A stretch of DNA of 64,000 bases from G963676095 sp963676095. GTDB taxonomy: Bacteria; Bacteroidota; Bacteroidia; Bacteroidales; Prolixibacteraceae. Location: the NCBI GenBank assembly GCA_963676095.1, contig OY781040.1:2728001-2792000 (forward strand), in the 5' to 3' direction. The first letter of the stretch is position 1. Every line of letters begins with the position of its first letter. The notes beneath the pieces are model-generated. The model was not told the origin of the DNA and made no database searches. It was given only the letters and a program-made list of their open reading frames with translations. A program made the position numbers and the translations under genes. Shown piece after piece: positions 44,228 through 53,316 of this stretch.

Positions 44228-45187
44228 ATGGAAAACAAAGAACAACTATTTGATAAAATTTCAGATCATTATTCGGGAGAAGGAGATAAAGAAACACTGA
44301 GAAGGGAATTGGCAGGTGATCCCGGAACAAAAGATTTGTTTAATTGGGTCGATTTGTTCTGGAACAACCTCAAGCCCAGATCCGGCCACTCTGAATGCAT
44401 ACAAAAACAGACACATAAAAAAATTGAACGAATAAAACATCCTGCTTTTTCTTTTCAGCTGAAGATAGTAAAATATGCTGCAATCGTTTTACTTGTTCTG
44501 TGCATAACCGGCATTGCCTATTATTATTCATGGGAAAATATTCCAATGATTGTGGCCAGTAGCAGTACGGGACAGGTTAAGACAGTTGAATTACCTGACG
44601 GATCAAAAGTCTGGCTAAATGCCAAATCGTCAATAAGCTACCCGAAAAAATTTAGAGGAAAGTTACGGAAAGTAACGGTGAAAGGAGAAGTTTACTTTAA
44701 AGTTAAACATGACATAGCACATCCGTTTGTCGTTTATTCAAATTTCATTGAAGTGAAGGTATTGGGAACGAGCTTTATGGTGAGTAACTATGACAATGAA
44801 CCGACGGTTGATACCTATTTATCCGAAGGAAGTGTTGAGCTTGAATTAAAAAAAATAAAAAAGGTCATAAAAATGATTCCCGGAGACGAAGTCTTTTTTG
44901 ATAAAAAAACAGATGCCATCATTAAAGAAAATAGGCCACATTCAGTATTCGATTCCTGGAGGTACGGAAAAATTTCATTTTACGATGAGTCTCTGTATAA
45001 AATAGTCCGGGAGTTGGAAAGAAAATTTGGGAAAATCATACATATTCGGGATGAAAGTATCGGTAATATGAAATATACGGCTGATTTTGGCTCCGAAAAT
45101 CTGGAAGAAATCCTAAATTTTTTTAGTGAAAGTTCGAACATAAAATATAAAGTTATTAAGAACGGATATATTATCACCAAAAAGTAA
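44228..45187 (+). CDS. FecR-type anti-sigma factor
   Basis: Protein of 319 residues: a short cytoplasmic domain (to about 75), a membrane span at about 80-100 (YAAIVLLVLCITGIAYYY), the periplasmic FecR domain (TVELPDGSKVWLNAKSSISY, GEVYFKVKHDIAHPFVVY, VLGTSFMVSNYDNEPTVDTY) and the C-terminal STN-contacting domain. It is shorter than its two relatives in the window, mainly in the N-terminal part. It lies 171 bp after the sigma factor and 114 bp before susC. Confidence 0.95.
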   Translation: MENKEQLFDKISDHYSGEGDKETLRRELAGDPGTKDLFNWVDLFWNNLKPRSGHSECIQKQTHKKIERIKHPAFSFQLKIVKYAAIVLLVLCITGIAYYYSWENIPMIVASSSTGQVKTVELPDGSKVWLNAKSSISYPKKFRGKLRKVTVKGEVYFKVKHDIAHPFVVYSNFIEVKVLGTSFMVSNYDNEPTVDTYLSEGSVELELKKIKKVIKMIPGDEVFFDKKTDAIIKENRPHSVFDSWRYGKISFYDESLYKIVRELERKFGKIIHIRDESIGNMKYTADFGSENLEEILNFFSESSNIKYKVIKNGYIITKK

Positions 45188-45301
45188 TTGCCTATGGAAT
45201 AACAATTTATGAAAAAAGCAGACAACGAAAATGCGGTCACATCTTCGTTGTCTCAAAATTATATTAACGAAAAAAGGTCTATTCGCTAACAAAACAAATG
45301 T

Positions 45302-48300
45302 ATGAAAAAATATTATGTATGGAAAGCCTACCTGCGTGGTAGGCAGGGTAAACTTTTGTTAATTATGAAATTAACACTTGTATTCACTATGCTATTTATC
45401 CTGAATGGACATGCAAACACGTATTCCCAGGGATTAAAACTGGACATAAACATCCGGCAAGCCTCCCTAAAGGAATTGTTTGAACAAATTAAATCTCAGT
45501 CAGATTATCGATTTCTTTACAACAACGATCAGGTAAATGATGATCTGAAAATTGATGTTAATGTGAAAAATGGTTCCATTGAAGATATCCTAGCTGAAGC
45601 CTTAAGAAGATCAAATCTTTTATTTAAAGTGATCGATAATCAGATTATTATTTATCCTGCAACAGAAAAGCCGGAAGATCAGTCCCCAAAAAACATAGTA
45701 AAAGGAAAAGTCACGGACTCGGAAGGAAAACCTTTACCGGGAGTCACGATTACGATTGTCGGAACAACCCGTGGTGTAATTACAGATATAGACGGCACCT
45801 ATTCTATCGAAGCCAACCCCACGGATAAGCTTGTTTTTTCCTTTATCGGGATGGAGAGCCAAATTACGGATGTTGGCAACCAGAAGAGAATCAATATAGA
45901 GATGAAAGAGAAAGCACAAGAGTTGGAAGATGTCACTGTGGTCGCTTTTGGTAAACAAAAAAAGGAAAGTGTAATCGGTTCTATAACGACCGTAAAACCA
46001 TCTGAATTAAAGGTGCCTAGTAGTAATCTGACAACGGCTCTGGCCGGCAGGGTTTCCGGAATGATCTCCTATCAGCGCAGCGGAGAACCTGGTGCCGATG
46101 ATGCAGACTTCTTTATTCGGGGGGTAACAACATTTGGGTATAAACAAGATCCCTTAATCCTAATTGATAATAATGAGGTTACCTCCACTGAATTGAGCCG
46201 CATTCAACCTGATGACATTGCCAGTTTTTCGATTATGAAGGATGCTACGGCAACAGCACTTTATGGGTCCAGAGGGGCCAATGGAGTTATCTTAATCACA
46301 ACGAAAGAAGGAACTGAGGGAAAAGCTAAAATGAATATCCGCTTTGAGGAATCAATGTCAATGCCAACCCAAATGATTAAGCTGGCCGATCCGATTACTT
46401 ATATGGAGTTACATAACGAGGCTATACGAACAAGAAATCCACTTCAGGCAACTCCTTATTCCCAGAATAAAATTGATAATACTAAAAATGGAGGAAATCC
46501 TTATGTATATCCGGCCAATGACTGGTATGACATTTTATTTAAAAATCAAACGATTAACCAACGCCTGAATTTTAATTTAAGTGGAGGAGGCAAGGTTGCC
46601 CGCTACTATTTGGCAGGAAGTTTAATTTATGATAACGGAGTGCTGAAGGTAGATCAGCTAAACAACTTCAATAATAATATTAAATTAAAGCGCTACATGC
46701 TAAGATCCAATGTTAATATTAATGTTACCAAATCGACAGAGGCGGTTATCCGTATGCATGGGTCTTTCGATGATTATACCGGGCCAATTGACGGAGGTTC
46801 AGATTTGTTTGAAAAAGTCATGCAAACAAATCCGGTTCTCTTTCCCCCTTATTATGAACCGGATGAGGCCAATCAACACACCAAGCATGTTTTGTTTGGT
46901 AATTATGATGATGGAGGGTATAATAATCCATACGCTGATATGGTTAAAGGGTATAAAAATTATACAAAAGCACAGATGTCTGCACAGATTGAGCTCAGGC
47001 AGACACTCGATTTTATAACCAAAGGGCTTTCGGCCAGGGCTATGTTTAATACAAGCAGGTATTCTTATTTTGATGTCTCCCGTTATTACAATCCATTTTA
47101 CTACAAAGTTGGTTCTTATGATAAACAGAATGACACCTACGTACTATCTGCCATAAATGAAGATTCGGGGACAGAGTATTTAGAATATAGTGAAGGAGAT
47201 AAAGATATTACATCAACGACCTATTTCGAATCAGCGTTAAACTGGGACAGGACATTCGCGAAGAAACATGCATTAAGTGGCCTATTGGTTTTTACAATGA
47301 GAGAAGAACTGGAGGCCAATGCCGGAGATTTACAGAAATCATTGCCTTACCGGAACATTAGCCTGGCCGGACGTTTTACCTATGCCTATAATGACCGGTA
47401 TTTCTTAGAAGCGAATTTCGGATATAACGGTTCTGAGCGCTTTTCTGCCAAAGAACGCTTTGGCTTTTTCCCTTCTATGGGGGGAGCCTGGCTTATTTCC
47501 AACGAGTCCTTTTGGGAAGGAAATGTGAAAAAAGTCATAAATAAACTCAAGCTTAAAGGAACTTTTGGTTTGGTTGGGAACGATGAAATTGGAGATGAAA
47601 ATGACCGTTTCTTTTACCTTTCAAATGTCAATATGGACGACTCTAACCGTTCTTCATCTTTTGGTACTTATGGAAATTCGGGCGGGACTACGTTAAATGG
47701 AGTTTCTATTTCCCGGTATGCCAACGAAGATATTACCTGGGAAACAGCCCAAAAATTGAATGTGGGGTTTGAGATGTCATTATGGAACCACCTGGATATT
47801 GATTGTGAGTTTTTCCATGAGTATCGGTATAACATTCTTATGGAACGTTCTTCTATCCCTTCTACGATGGGGCTGCAAGCGTCTATTAAGGCAAATGTGG
47901 GAGAGGCGACCAGTCATGGTATTGACCTCTCTTTAAACTATAACCAAACATTTGGCAATGATATATGGATTACCGGACTGGCCAATTTTACTTACTCAAC
48001 GAGTGCTTATAAAGTTTATGAAGAGCCTGATTATTCGTCTACTCCATGGAAGTCGCACAAAGGTTATTCATTAAATCAAACATGGGGATACGTAGCAGAA
48101 AGGCTTTTTGTTGATGATGAAGAAGTTGAAAATTCTCCGGAACAATTTGGAGATTATATGGCCGGTGACATTAAATATAAAGATATTAACAGAGATGGTA
48201 GTATTACAGAACTGGACCAGGTACCAATCGGATATCCGACAAGCCCCGAAATTGTTTACGGTTTTGGATTATCTGGCGGCTGGAAACAGTTTGACGTGTC

Positions 48301-48724
48301 TTTCTTTTTTCAGGGACTGGCCCGTGAGTCGTTCTGGATAGATGCTGAATCAACGTCCCCTTTTATTAATAGTCAGAATGCTTTGTTAAAAGCTTATGCC
48401 GATGATCATTGGTCAGAGAGCGACCGGAACATTTATGCGCTTTGGCCCAGGCTTTCCGGAGAATATGTTGAAAATAACCTTAAAACTTCCACCTGGTTTA
48501 TGCGGGATGGTTCTTTTTTGAGATTAAAATCTGTAGAATTCGGTTACACTTTATCCAGAAAGTTATTATCGAAAGCAAAGATAAGCAACTTGAGGGTTTA
48601 TTTCACGGGCACGAATTTGCTTACATTTAGCAAGTTCCATCTCTGGGATCCGGAGATGGGAGGAGACGGCCTCGGGTATCCTATCCAGAAGGTCTATAAT
48701 TTAGGCGTCCAACTTTCCTTTTAA
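45302..48724 (+). CDS. SusC/RagA TonB-dependent transporter with signalling domain
   Basis: Transporter of 1140 residues. It has a signal sequence (LLIMKLTLVFTMLFILNGHA), an STN domain at about 48-115 (QASLKELFEQIKSQSDYRFL), a carboxypeptidase-regulatory-like domain (GKVTDSEGKPLPGVTITIVG) and a plug with FFIRGVTTFGYKQDPLILID and FSIMKDATATALYGSRGANG. The barrel ends IQKVYNLGVQLSF. It is the third signalling SusC in the window and pairs with the SusD that starts 17 bp later. Confidence 0.96.
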   Translation: MKKYYVWKAYLRGRQGKLLLIMKLTLVFTMLFILNGHANTYSQGLKLDINIRQASLKELFEQIKSQSDYRFLYNNDQVNDDLKIDVNVKNGSIEDILAEALRRSNLLFKVIDNQIIIYPATEKPEDQSPKNIVKGKVTDSEGKPLPGVTITIVGTTRGVITDIDGTYSIEANPTDKLVFSFIGMESQITDVGNQKRINIEMKEKAQELEDVTVVAFGKQKKESVIGSITTVKPSELKVPSSNLTTALAGRVSGMISYQRSGEPGADDADFFIRGVTTFGYKQDPLILIDNNEVTSTELSRIQPDDIASFSIMKDATATALYGSRGANGVILITTKEGTEGKAKMNIRFEESMSMPTQMIKLADPITYMELHNEAIRTRNPLQATPYSQNKIDNTKNGGNPYVYPANDWYDILFKNQTINQRLNFNLSGGGKVARYYLAGSLIYDNGVLKVDQLNNFNNNIKLKRYMLRSNVNINVTKSTEAVIRMHGSFDDYTGPIDGGSDLFEKVMQTNPVLFPPYYEPDEANQHTKHVLFGNYDDGGYNNPYADMVKGYKNYTKAQMSAQIELRQTLDFITKGLSARAMFNTSRYSYFDVSRYYNPFYYKVGSYDKQNDTYVLSAINEDSGTEYLEYSEGDKDITSTTYFESALNWDRTFAKKHALSGLLVFTMREELEANAGDLQKSLPYRNISLAGRFTYAYNDRYFLEANFGYNGSERFSAKERFGFFPSMGGAWLISNESFWEGNVKKVINKLKLKGTFGLVGNDEIGDENDRFFYLSNVNMDDSNRSSSFGTYGNSGGTTLNGVSISRYANEDITWETAQKLNVGFEMSLWNHLDIDCEFFHEYRYNILMERSSIPSTMGLQASIKANVGEATSHGIDLSLNYNQTFGNDIWITGLANFTYSTSAYKVYEEPDYSSTPWKSHKGYSLNQTWGYVAERLFVDDEEVENSPEQFGDYMAGDIKYKDINRDGSITELDQVPIGYPTSPEIVYGFGLSGGWKQFDVSFFFQGLARESFWIDAESTSPFINSQNALLKAYADDHWSESDRNIYALWPRLSGEYVENNLKTSTWFMRDGSFLRLKSVEFGYTLSRKLLSKAKISNLRVYFTGTNLLTFSKFHLWDPEMGGDGLGYPIQKVYNLGVQLSF

Positions 48725-48741
48725 TTTAAACTTATAATCAA

Positions 48742-50667
48742 ATGAAGATCGTTTATAAAATATTTATAATATCACTGGTGTTATTTACATCTTGTGATTA
48801 TCTTGATATTGTTCCGGATAATGTGGCAACCATTGAATATGCCTTCCGAAACAGGACTCAAGCTGAGAAATATTTATATACCTGCTACAGTTATCGTCCG
48901 GAAGTCGGCTCTCCGGATGTTGATCCCGGGATGAATGGCGCAGACGAAACCTGGCAGTTTTACCCCTTAAGCGGAACGTTCACGACTTGGGAAACATCCA
49001 AAATTGCACGTGATTTACAGTCGGTAACCGATCCAATCCTGAATTTCTGGGACGGAGAAAATTCAGCAACCAGCTTGTGGGTTGGCATCAGGGACTGCAA
49101 TATTTTTCTTGAAAATATTGATGAGGTTAGTGATTTAGAGGAATATGAGAAAACCAGATGGATAGCCGAAGTCAAATTTCTGAAGGCATATTATCACTAT
49201 TTTCTGTTTAAATGCTATGGCCCCATCCCTATTGTTGACGAAAATCTTCCAATCTCAGCAAGTGTTGATGAAGTACAGGTTTATCGGGAACCGGTTGACT
49301 CGGTGGTGAATTATATTGTTAATTTGATGGATGAAGCAATTGAAGACCTTCCTGAAGCAAGTGAGATTGTCGAGGGAACAGAGGCTGGCAGAATCGATAA
49401 ATTGATTGCTATGAGCATGAAGGCAGAAGTACTTTTATTCGCTGCCAGCCCATTGTTTAACGGGAACACATCTTACTCATCGATGACAGACAACCGGGGG
49501 GTACAACTTTTCCCACAGGAAGAAGATGACAATAAATGGAAATTAGCAGCAGATGCCTGCAAGGAAGCTATTGATGCGTGTAATGAGGAGGGAAAGGAAT
49601 TGTATGACGAGGTTGACGCTTTAGCAGCAAATGCCCCCGAACCTTTCCAACAGGAAGTTATGTTCCGTGAGGCAATTTGCGACAGGTGGAATAAGGAGTT
49701 AATTTGGGGTAATACAAATAATGACTGCAATTTAATATCGACTTCGGCTCAGGCAAGGATTCTGCGGATGAGCGCAGAAACGCTTAATGATATTAACAGC
49801 CAGTGGGCCCCAACTCTTAAGATGGTAGAAAAGTTTTATTCATCGAATGGAGTGCCTATAGACGAAGATACTGAGTGGCAAAATAAGGGATGGTACGAGA
49901 ATCGTTACAATTTGAGGAAGGAGGCATCATCCGGTGATGAAATATACTATGTTAAAGAAGGGGAACAGACTGCCTATTTGCATTACAATCGTGAACCTCG
50001 TTTTTATGCAAGTTTAGGATTTGACCAAGGCATTTATTTTGGGAACGGTTATTACGACTTCCCGGATAATGTAAAATATTGTAACTTCCTGAATCTCGGA
50101 TATTCCGGTTATCAGGGGGGAAGTTTGTATTCAATAACCGGATATTCAGCTAAAAAAATGCACAGTTTTAAAAATGCGATTACTTCAACCCAAACAAGTG
50201 TAGAGTATTATCCTTTTCCGATTATGCGGCTTGCCAATCTGTATTTAATGTATGCCGAAGCCCTGAATGAATACAGCGGGCCTTCTGACGAAATCTTCTA
50301 TTACCTTAATCTGATCCGCGAAAGGGCAGGGCTTGAAGGCGTAAAGGAATCATGGGGTAAATACTCTTCAAATCCGACAAAACCGGATACAAAAAGTGGA
50401 TTGCGTGAAATTATCCAACAGGAAAGAACGATAGAACTGGCTTTCGAAGGGAAACGTTTCTGGGACCTCAGGCGTTGGAAACAAATCGATGAGTTAAATG
50501 ACCAACCTAAAGGCTGGAATATTAAAGGCGAGACCCCTGAAGATTTTTATAACGTTACAAACATCGCGAAAACTCCGGTTGATTTTTCAATTAAAGATTA
50601 TTTCTGGCCGATTAAGGAAGAGGATTTGTCTACCAATACAAACCTTATTCAAAACTACGGCTGGTAA
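48742..50667 (+). CDS. SusD/RagB-type outer-membrane lipoprotein
   Basis: Protein of 641 residues, the longest SusD here, with lipobox LFTSC. The typical start is DYLDIVPDNVATIEYAFRNR. Helical repeats include IAEVKFLKAYYHYFLFKCYG. The C-terminal hallmarks are LANLYLMYAEALNEYSGPSD, LNLIRERAGLEGVKESWGKY, QQERTIELAFEGKRFWDLRR and a final NTNLIQNYGW. It should bind the oligosaccharide imported by the adjacent SusC. Confidence 0.96.
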   Translation: MKIVYKIFIISLVLFTSCDYLDIVPDNVATIEYAFRNRTQAEKYLYTCYSYRPEVGSPDVDPGMNGADETWQFYPLSGTFTTWETSKIARDLQSVTDPILNFWDGENSATSLWVGIRDCNIFLENIDEVSDLEEYEKTRWIAEVKFLKAYYHYFLFKCYGPIPIVDENLPISASVDEVQVYREPVDSVVNYIVNLMDEAIEDLPEASEIVEGTEAGRIDKLIAMSMKAEVLLFAASPLFNGNTSYSSMTDNRGVQLFPQEEDDNKWKLAADACKEAIDACNEEGKELYDEVDALAANAPEPFQQEVMFREAICDRWNKELIWGNTNNDCNLISTSAQARILRMSAETLNDINSQWAPTLKMVEKFYSSNGVPIDEDTEWQNKGWYENRYNLRKEASSGDEIYYVKEGEQTAYLHYNREPRFYASLGFDQGIYFGNGYYDFPDNVKYCNFLNLGYSGYQGGSLYSITGYSAKKMHSFKNAITSTQTSVEYYPFPIMRLANLYLMYAEALNEYSGPSDEIFYYLNLIRERAGLEGVKESWGKYSSNPTKPDTKSGLREIIQQERTIELAFEGKRFWDLRRWKQIDELNDQPKGWNIKGETPEDFYNVTNIAKTPVDFSIKDYFWPIKEEDLSTNTNLIQNYGW

Positions 50668-50710
50668 TTATACAGCAAACATCGTATTCAAAAATAAAAA
50701 TATTAACAAA

Positions 50711-51880
50711 GTGAAAAGAATATATTTTATTTTAACCGTTTTATATATGGTTGTTTCTTCCTGTGAGGAGGAACCGGTTGGTCAACAACCATTAGATAAC
50801 ATAGCTCCGGGAGCGGTTACCGATGTAAATGTAAAAAATACCGCGGGAGGTGCAATTCTTACTTATACCCTTCCGGAAGATGAGGATCTGCTTTATGTAA
50901 AAGCTGTTTATCAGTTAAAGGACGGAGTAAATAGTGAAGCCCGGGCATCGCTCTATACTGATACGCTGATTGTTGAAGGTTTTGGCGACACAGAGGAACG
51001 AGAAGTAACGTTATATGCAGTCGACCGAAGCCGAAATGAATCGGACCCGGTTGTTATTACGGTTTCACCGGAAGAACCACCTGTTGAAACAATTGGAAAG
51101 ACATTAACCCTTACTCAGGATTTTGGGGGGGTTAAAGCAACCTGGGAAAATCCGACAAATGCAAAAATTTCAGTGCTTGTATTACAGGAAGATGACAATA
51201 AAGAATATGTTCCTGTCGAGACCTTTTATTCTTCAGAGACAGAAGGAAGTGGCAGTGTCGTAGGAATGGATACGATACCCTATAACTGGAAATATTATGT
51301 TCAGGATCGCTGGGAGAACCAAAGCGATGCTAAATATGACACGATTACTCCTTTATATGAAACCGAATTTGACAATTCATTATTTTCAGCGGTTGATTTA
51401 TCCGGAGATGCCGGATACGTCAGTGGTTGGCCAAAAGAAAAAATGTGGAATAACATTTGGGCTACGAATGAAGGGTATAGTTCTCCGGGAGGAACCGGAG
51501 AATGGCCGCAATCTGTAACTGTCGATCTTGGGGTAGTCGGAAAGATCAGCCGGTTTCGGTTATACCAGCGCATGGGAAATTATACTTTTGCCGAAGGAAA
51601 TCTGCGCAAATTCCAAATATACGGATGTAAGGAACTCGACACCTCGGGAGATTGGGATAGCTGGACTTTGTTAATGGACTGCGAATCAATCAAACCTTCC
51701 GGGCTCGCTCTTGGCGAAAATACCGACGAAGATATTGAGGTGGCAACCAATGGGGAGGACTTTTATAATGACCCTTCAAATCCGTCAGTACGTTATATCC
51801 GGATTTTAGTAACACAAACCTGGGCAGGCGGAGATAATTTCCAGATTACAGAGTTCAAGGTTTACGGAGATAACAGATAA
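50711..51880 (+). CDS. SusE-like surface lipoprotein with C-terminal discoidin-type domain (DUF4959/DUF5000-like)
   Basis: About 389 residues from a GTG at 50711, which gives a lipoprotein signal (KRIYFILTVLYMVVSSC). Longer in-frame starts overlap the susD gene and lack a signal. Two fibronectin/Ig-like domains follow (DNIAPGAVTDVNVKNTAGGA; EVTLYAVDRSRNESDPVV), then a discoidin/F5-8-type domain (KMWNNIWATNEGYSSPGGTG; VRYIRILVTQTWAGGDNFQI; TEFKVYG). Such proteins are encoded after SusCD pairs and bind glycan at the cell surface. It follows susD by 43 bp. Confidence 0.8.
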   Translation: MKRIYFILTVLYMVVSSCEEEPVGQQPLDNIAPGAVTDVNVKNTAGGAILTYTLPEDEDLLYVKAVYQLKDGVNSEARASLYTDTLIVEGFGDTEEREVTLYAVDRSRNESDPVVITVSPEEPPVETIGKTLTLTQDFGGVKATWENPTNAKISVLVLQEDDNKEYVPVETFYSSETEGSGSVVGMDTIPYNWKYYVQDRWENQSDAKYDTITPLYETEFDNSLFSAVDLSGDAGYVSGWPKEKMWNNIWATNEGYSSPGGTGEWPQSVTVDLGVVGKISRFRLYQRMGNYTFAEGNLRKFQIYGCKELDTSGDWDSWTLLMDCESIKPSGLALGENTDEDIEVATNGEDFYNDPSNPSVRYIRILVTQTWAGGDNFQITEFKVYGDNR

Positions 51881-51896
51881 TTTAATCTTTTCGAAA

Positions 51897-53006
51897 ATGA
51901 TAATGTCAAAAAATATAATAATTATATCAGTCATCGTACTGATTTCTGTGATTATGCAATCTTGTTCTGACATGAATGATTTGCACGAAAAATATTTAGC
52001 AGAAGGGGAGATTGTTTACGCTGCAAAAGTTGACAGTGTAGGGACAGCCACAGGAAAATATCGCATTTTGTTGAATTTTTTAATTCAGTCACAGCGGATT
52101 GAAACCGTTCGTATTTTTTGGAATGATTATGCCGATTCTGTTGATGTTCAGATTAATAATCAAACCGGAAATTTTACAAAATTATTGGAAGATATGGAGG
52201 AGAAGACTTATATCTTTCAATTTGTAAGTATCGATCAATATGGTAATAAATCTTTACCCTTTGAAGCCGAGGGCGAGGTTTACGGCGACAACTTTCAGAA
52301 TAGCCTTACAAACCGTGGGATAACCAGTGCGAAAGTAGTAAATGAAGAGTTAACAATTGACTGGTCCGGAGAGGTTGATTACGGGCTTTATTGTTACCTG
52401 CTCTATAAAAATCCGGAGGGTGAGGAAGTTTCCCGGACTGTTCCGATGTCTGGTACAGTAACTGTTTTGACAGATTGGGGCTCTGATTTAAGATATAACA
52501 CTGCATTTATACCGGAAGAAGGAGCGATAGATACTTTTTATACCGAATACAAAGTACCGGAAGTAGCTTTTATGTATGACAAAGAGGAATGGACTGTAAC
52601 CTCCGATTCCTATGAAGCTACAGGACAATTACCCAATGGTGCGCCTGAAAAAACAATCGATAACGACGAATCAACTTATTGGCATACACAACATACTGGA
52701 AGTATGCCAGGGTATCCTCATTGGCTTGCTTATGACCTGAAGAAAGAATTGGATGTCGATTTTGTAGGTTTAACCTCACGCAGTGATTATTTAAATGCCG
52801 ACTTTACCAATTTCACAGTACAGAAAAGTAGTGATGGTATTAATTGGGAAGATTGCCAGAGTTTTGAACAGGAAGATACAGCAGGAGAACAGATACATGT
52901 GCTTTCCGAACCGGTTAAAACCAGGTATATCCGGATTTATATGACAAAAGGACCAAATTCGTACACGCATCTGGCTGAATTTTCGGCCGGAACTTATATT
53001 CAATAA
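51897..53006 (+). CDS. Surface glycan-binding lipoprotein with DUF4998-like and discoidin domains
   Basis: Protein of 369 residues with a lipoprotein signal (IIIISVIVLISVIMQSC; start at 51897 or the second Met at 51903). The N-terminal part (MNDLHEKYLAEGEIVYAAKV) matches the DUF4998-type lipoproteins found in PULs. The C-terminal 120 residues form a discoidin-type domain (PEKTIDNDESTYWHTQHTGS; ARYDLKK-like LAYDLKKELDVDFVGL; RYIRIYMTKGPNSYTHLAEF). It is 16 bp after the preceding lipoprotein gene and ends the operon before a strong hairpin. Confidence 0.8.
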   Translation: MIMSKNIIIISVIVLISVIMQSCSDMNDLHEKYLAEGEIVYAAKVDSVGTATGKYRILLNFLIQSQRIETVRIFWNDYADSVDVQINNQTGNFTKLLEDMEEKTYIFQFVSIDQYGNKSLPFEAEGEVYGDNFQNSLTNRGITSAKVVNEELTIDWSGEVDYGLYCYLLYKNPEGEEVSRTVPMSGTVTVLTDWGSDLRYNTAFIPEEGAIDTFYTEYKVPEVAFMYDKEEWTVTSDSYEATGQLPNGAPEKTIDNDESTYWHTQHTGSMPGYPHWLAYDLKKELDVDFVGLTSRSDYLNADFTNFTVQKSSDGINWEDCQSFEQEDTAGEQIHVLSEPVKTRYIRIYMTKGPNSYTHLAEFSAGTYIQ

Positions 53007-53012
53007 TTAATT

Positions 53013-53043
53013 TGAGATGAATGGTTAAGCTCCATTCATCTCA
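53013..53043 (+). terminator. Rho-independent-type terminator of the SusCD/lipoprotein operon
   Basis: A perfect 12-bp stem with arms 53013-53024 and 53032-53043 and a 7-nt loop lies a few bases after the stop codon of the last lipoprotein gene, followed by a T-rich stretch. Confidence 0.75.
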
Positions 53044-53187
53044 TTTCTTCTATTATTATATATTCAATTTAGTACCGGTAGACTTTATTGGTTTGTCCCT
53101 AAATACCTTCGGTTTTCCCAACAATCCCGCTCATGACCAATATAACTTTATTTTTCCGGGGGAGAAGTCATAAGCACCAACGCTTCT

Positions 53188-53227
53188 ACTCATTTGTTAA
53201 GTTCAACACTCATTTGTTAAGTTCAAA
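53188..53227. repeat. Two tandem copies of a 20-bp unit
   Basis: ACTCATTTGTTAAGTTCAA(C/A) occurs twice head to tail at 53188-53207 and 53208-53227, about 90 bp upstream of the phospholipase ATG. It may be a regulator-binding repeat or a slippage product. Confidence 0.7.
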
Positions 53228-53316
53228 ATTTAAAAAGCTTAATATTAAGCTAACAGCAGCTGTGCCCGCCCTTCTTACATTTATACCCAATTATTTTTAA
53301 TCTTTCTAAATAAATT

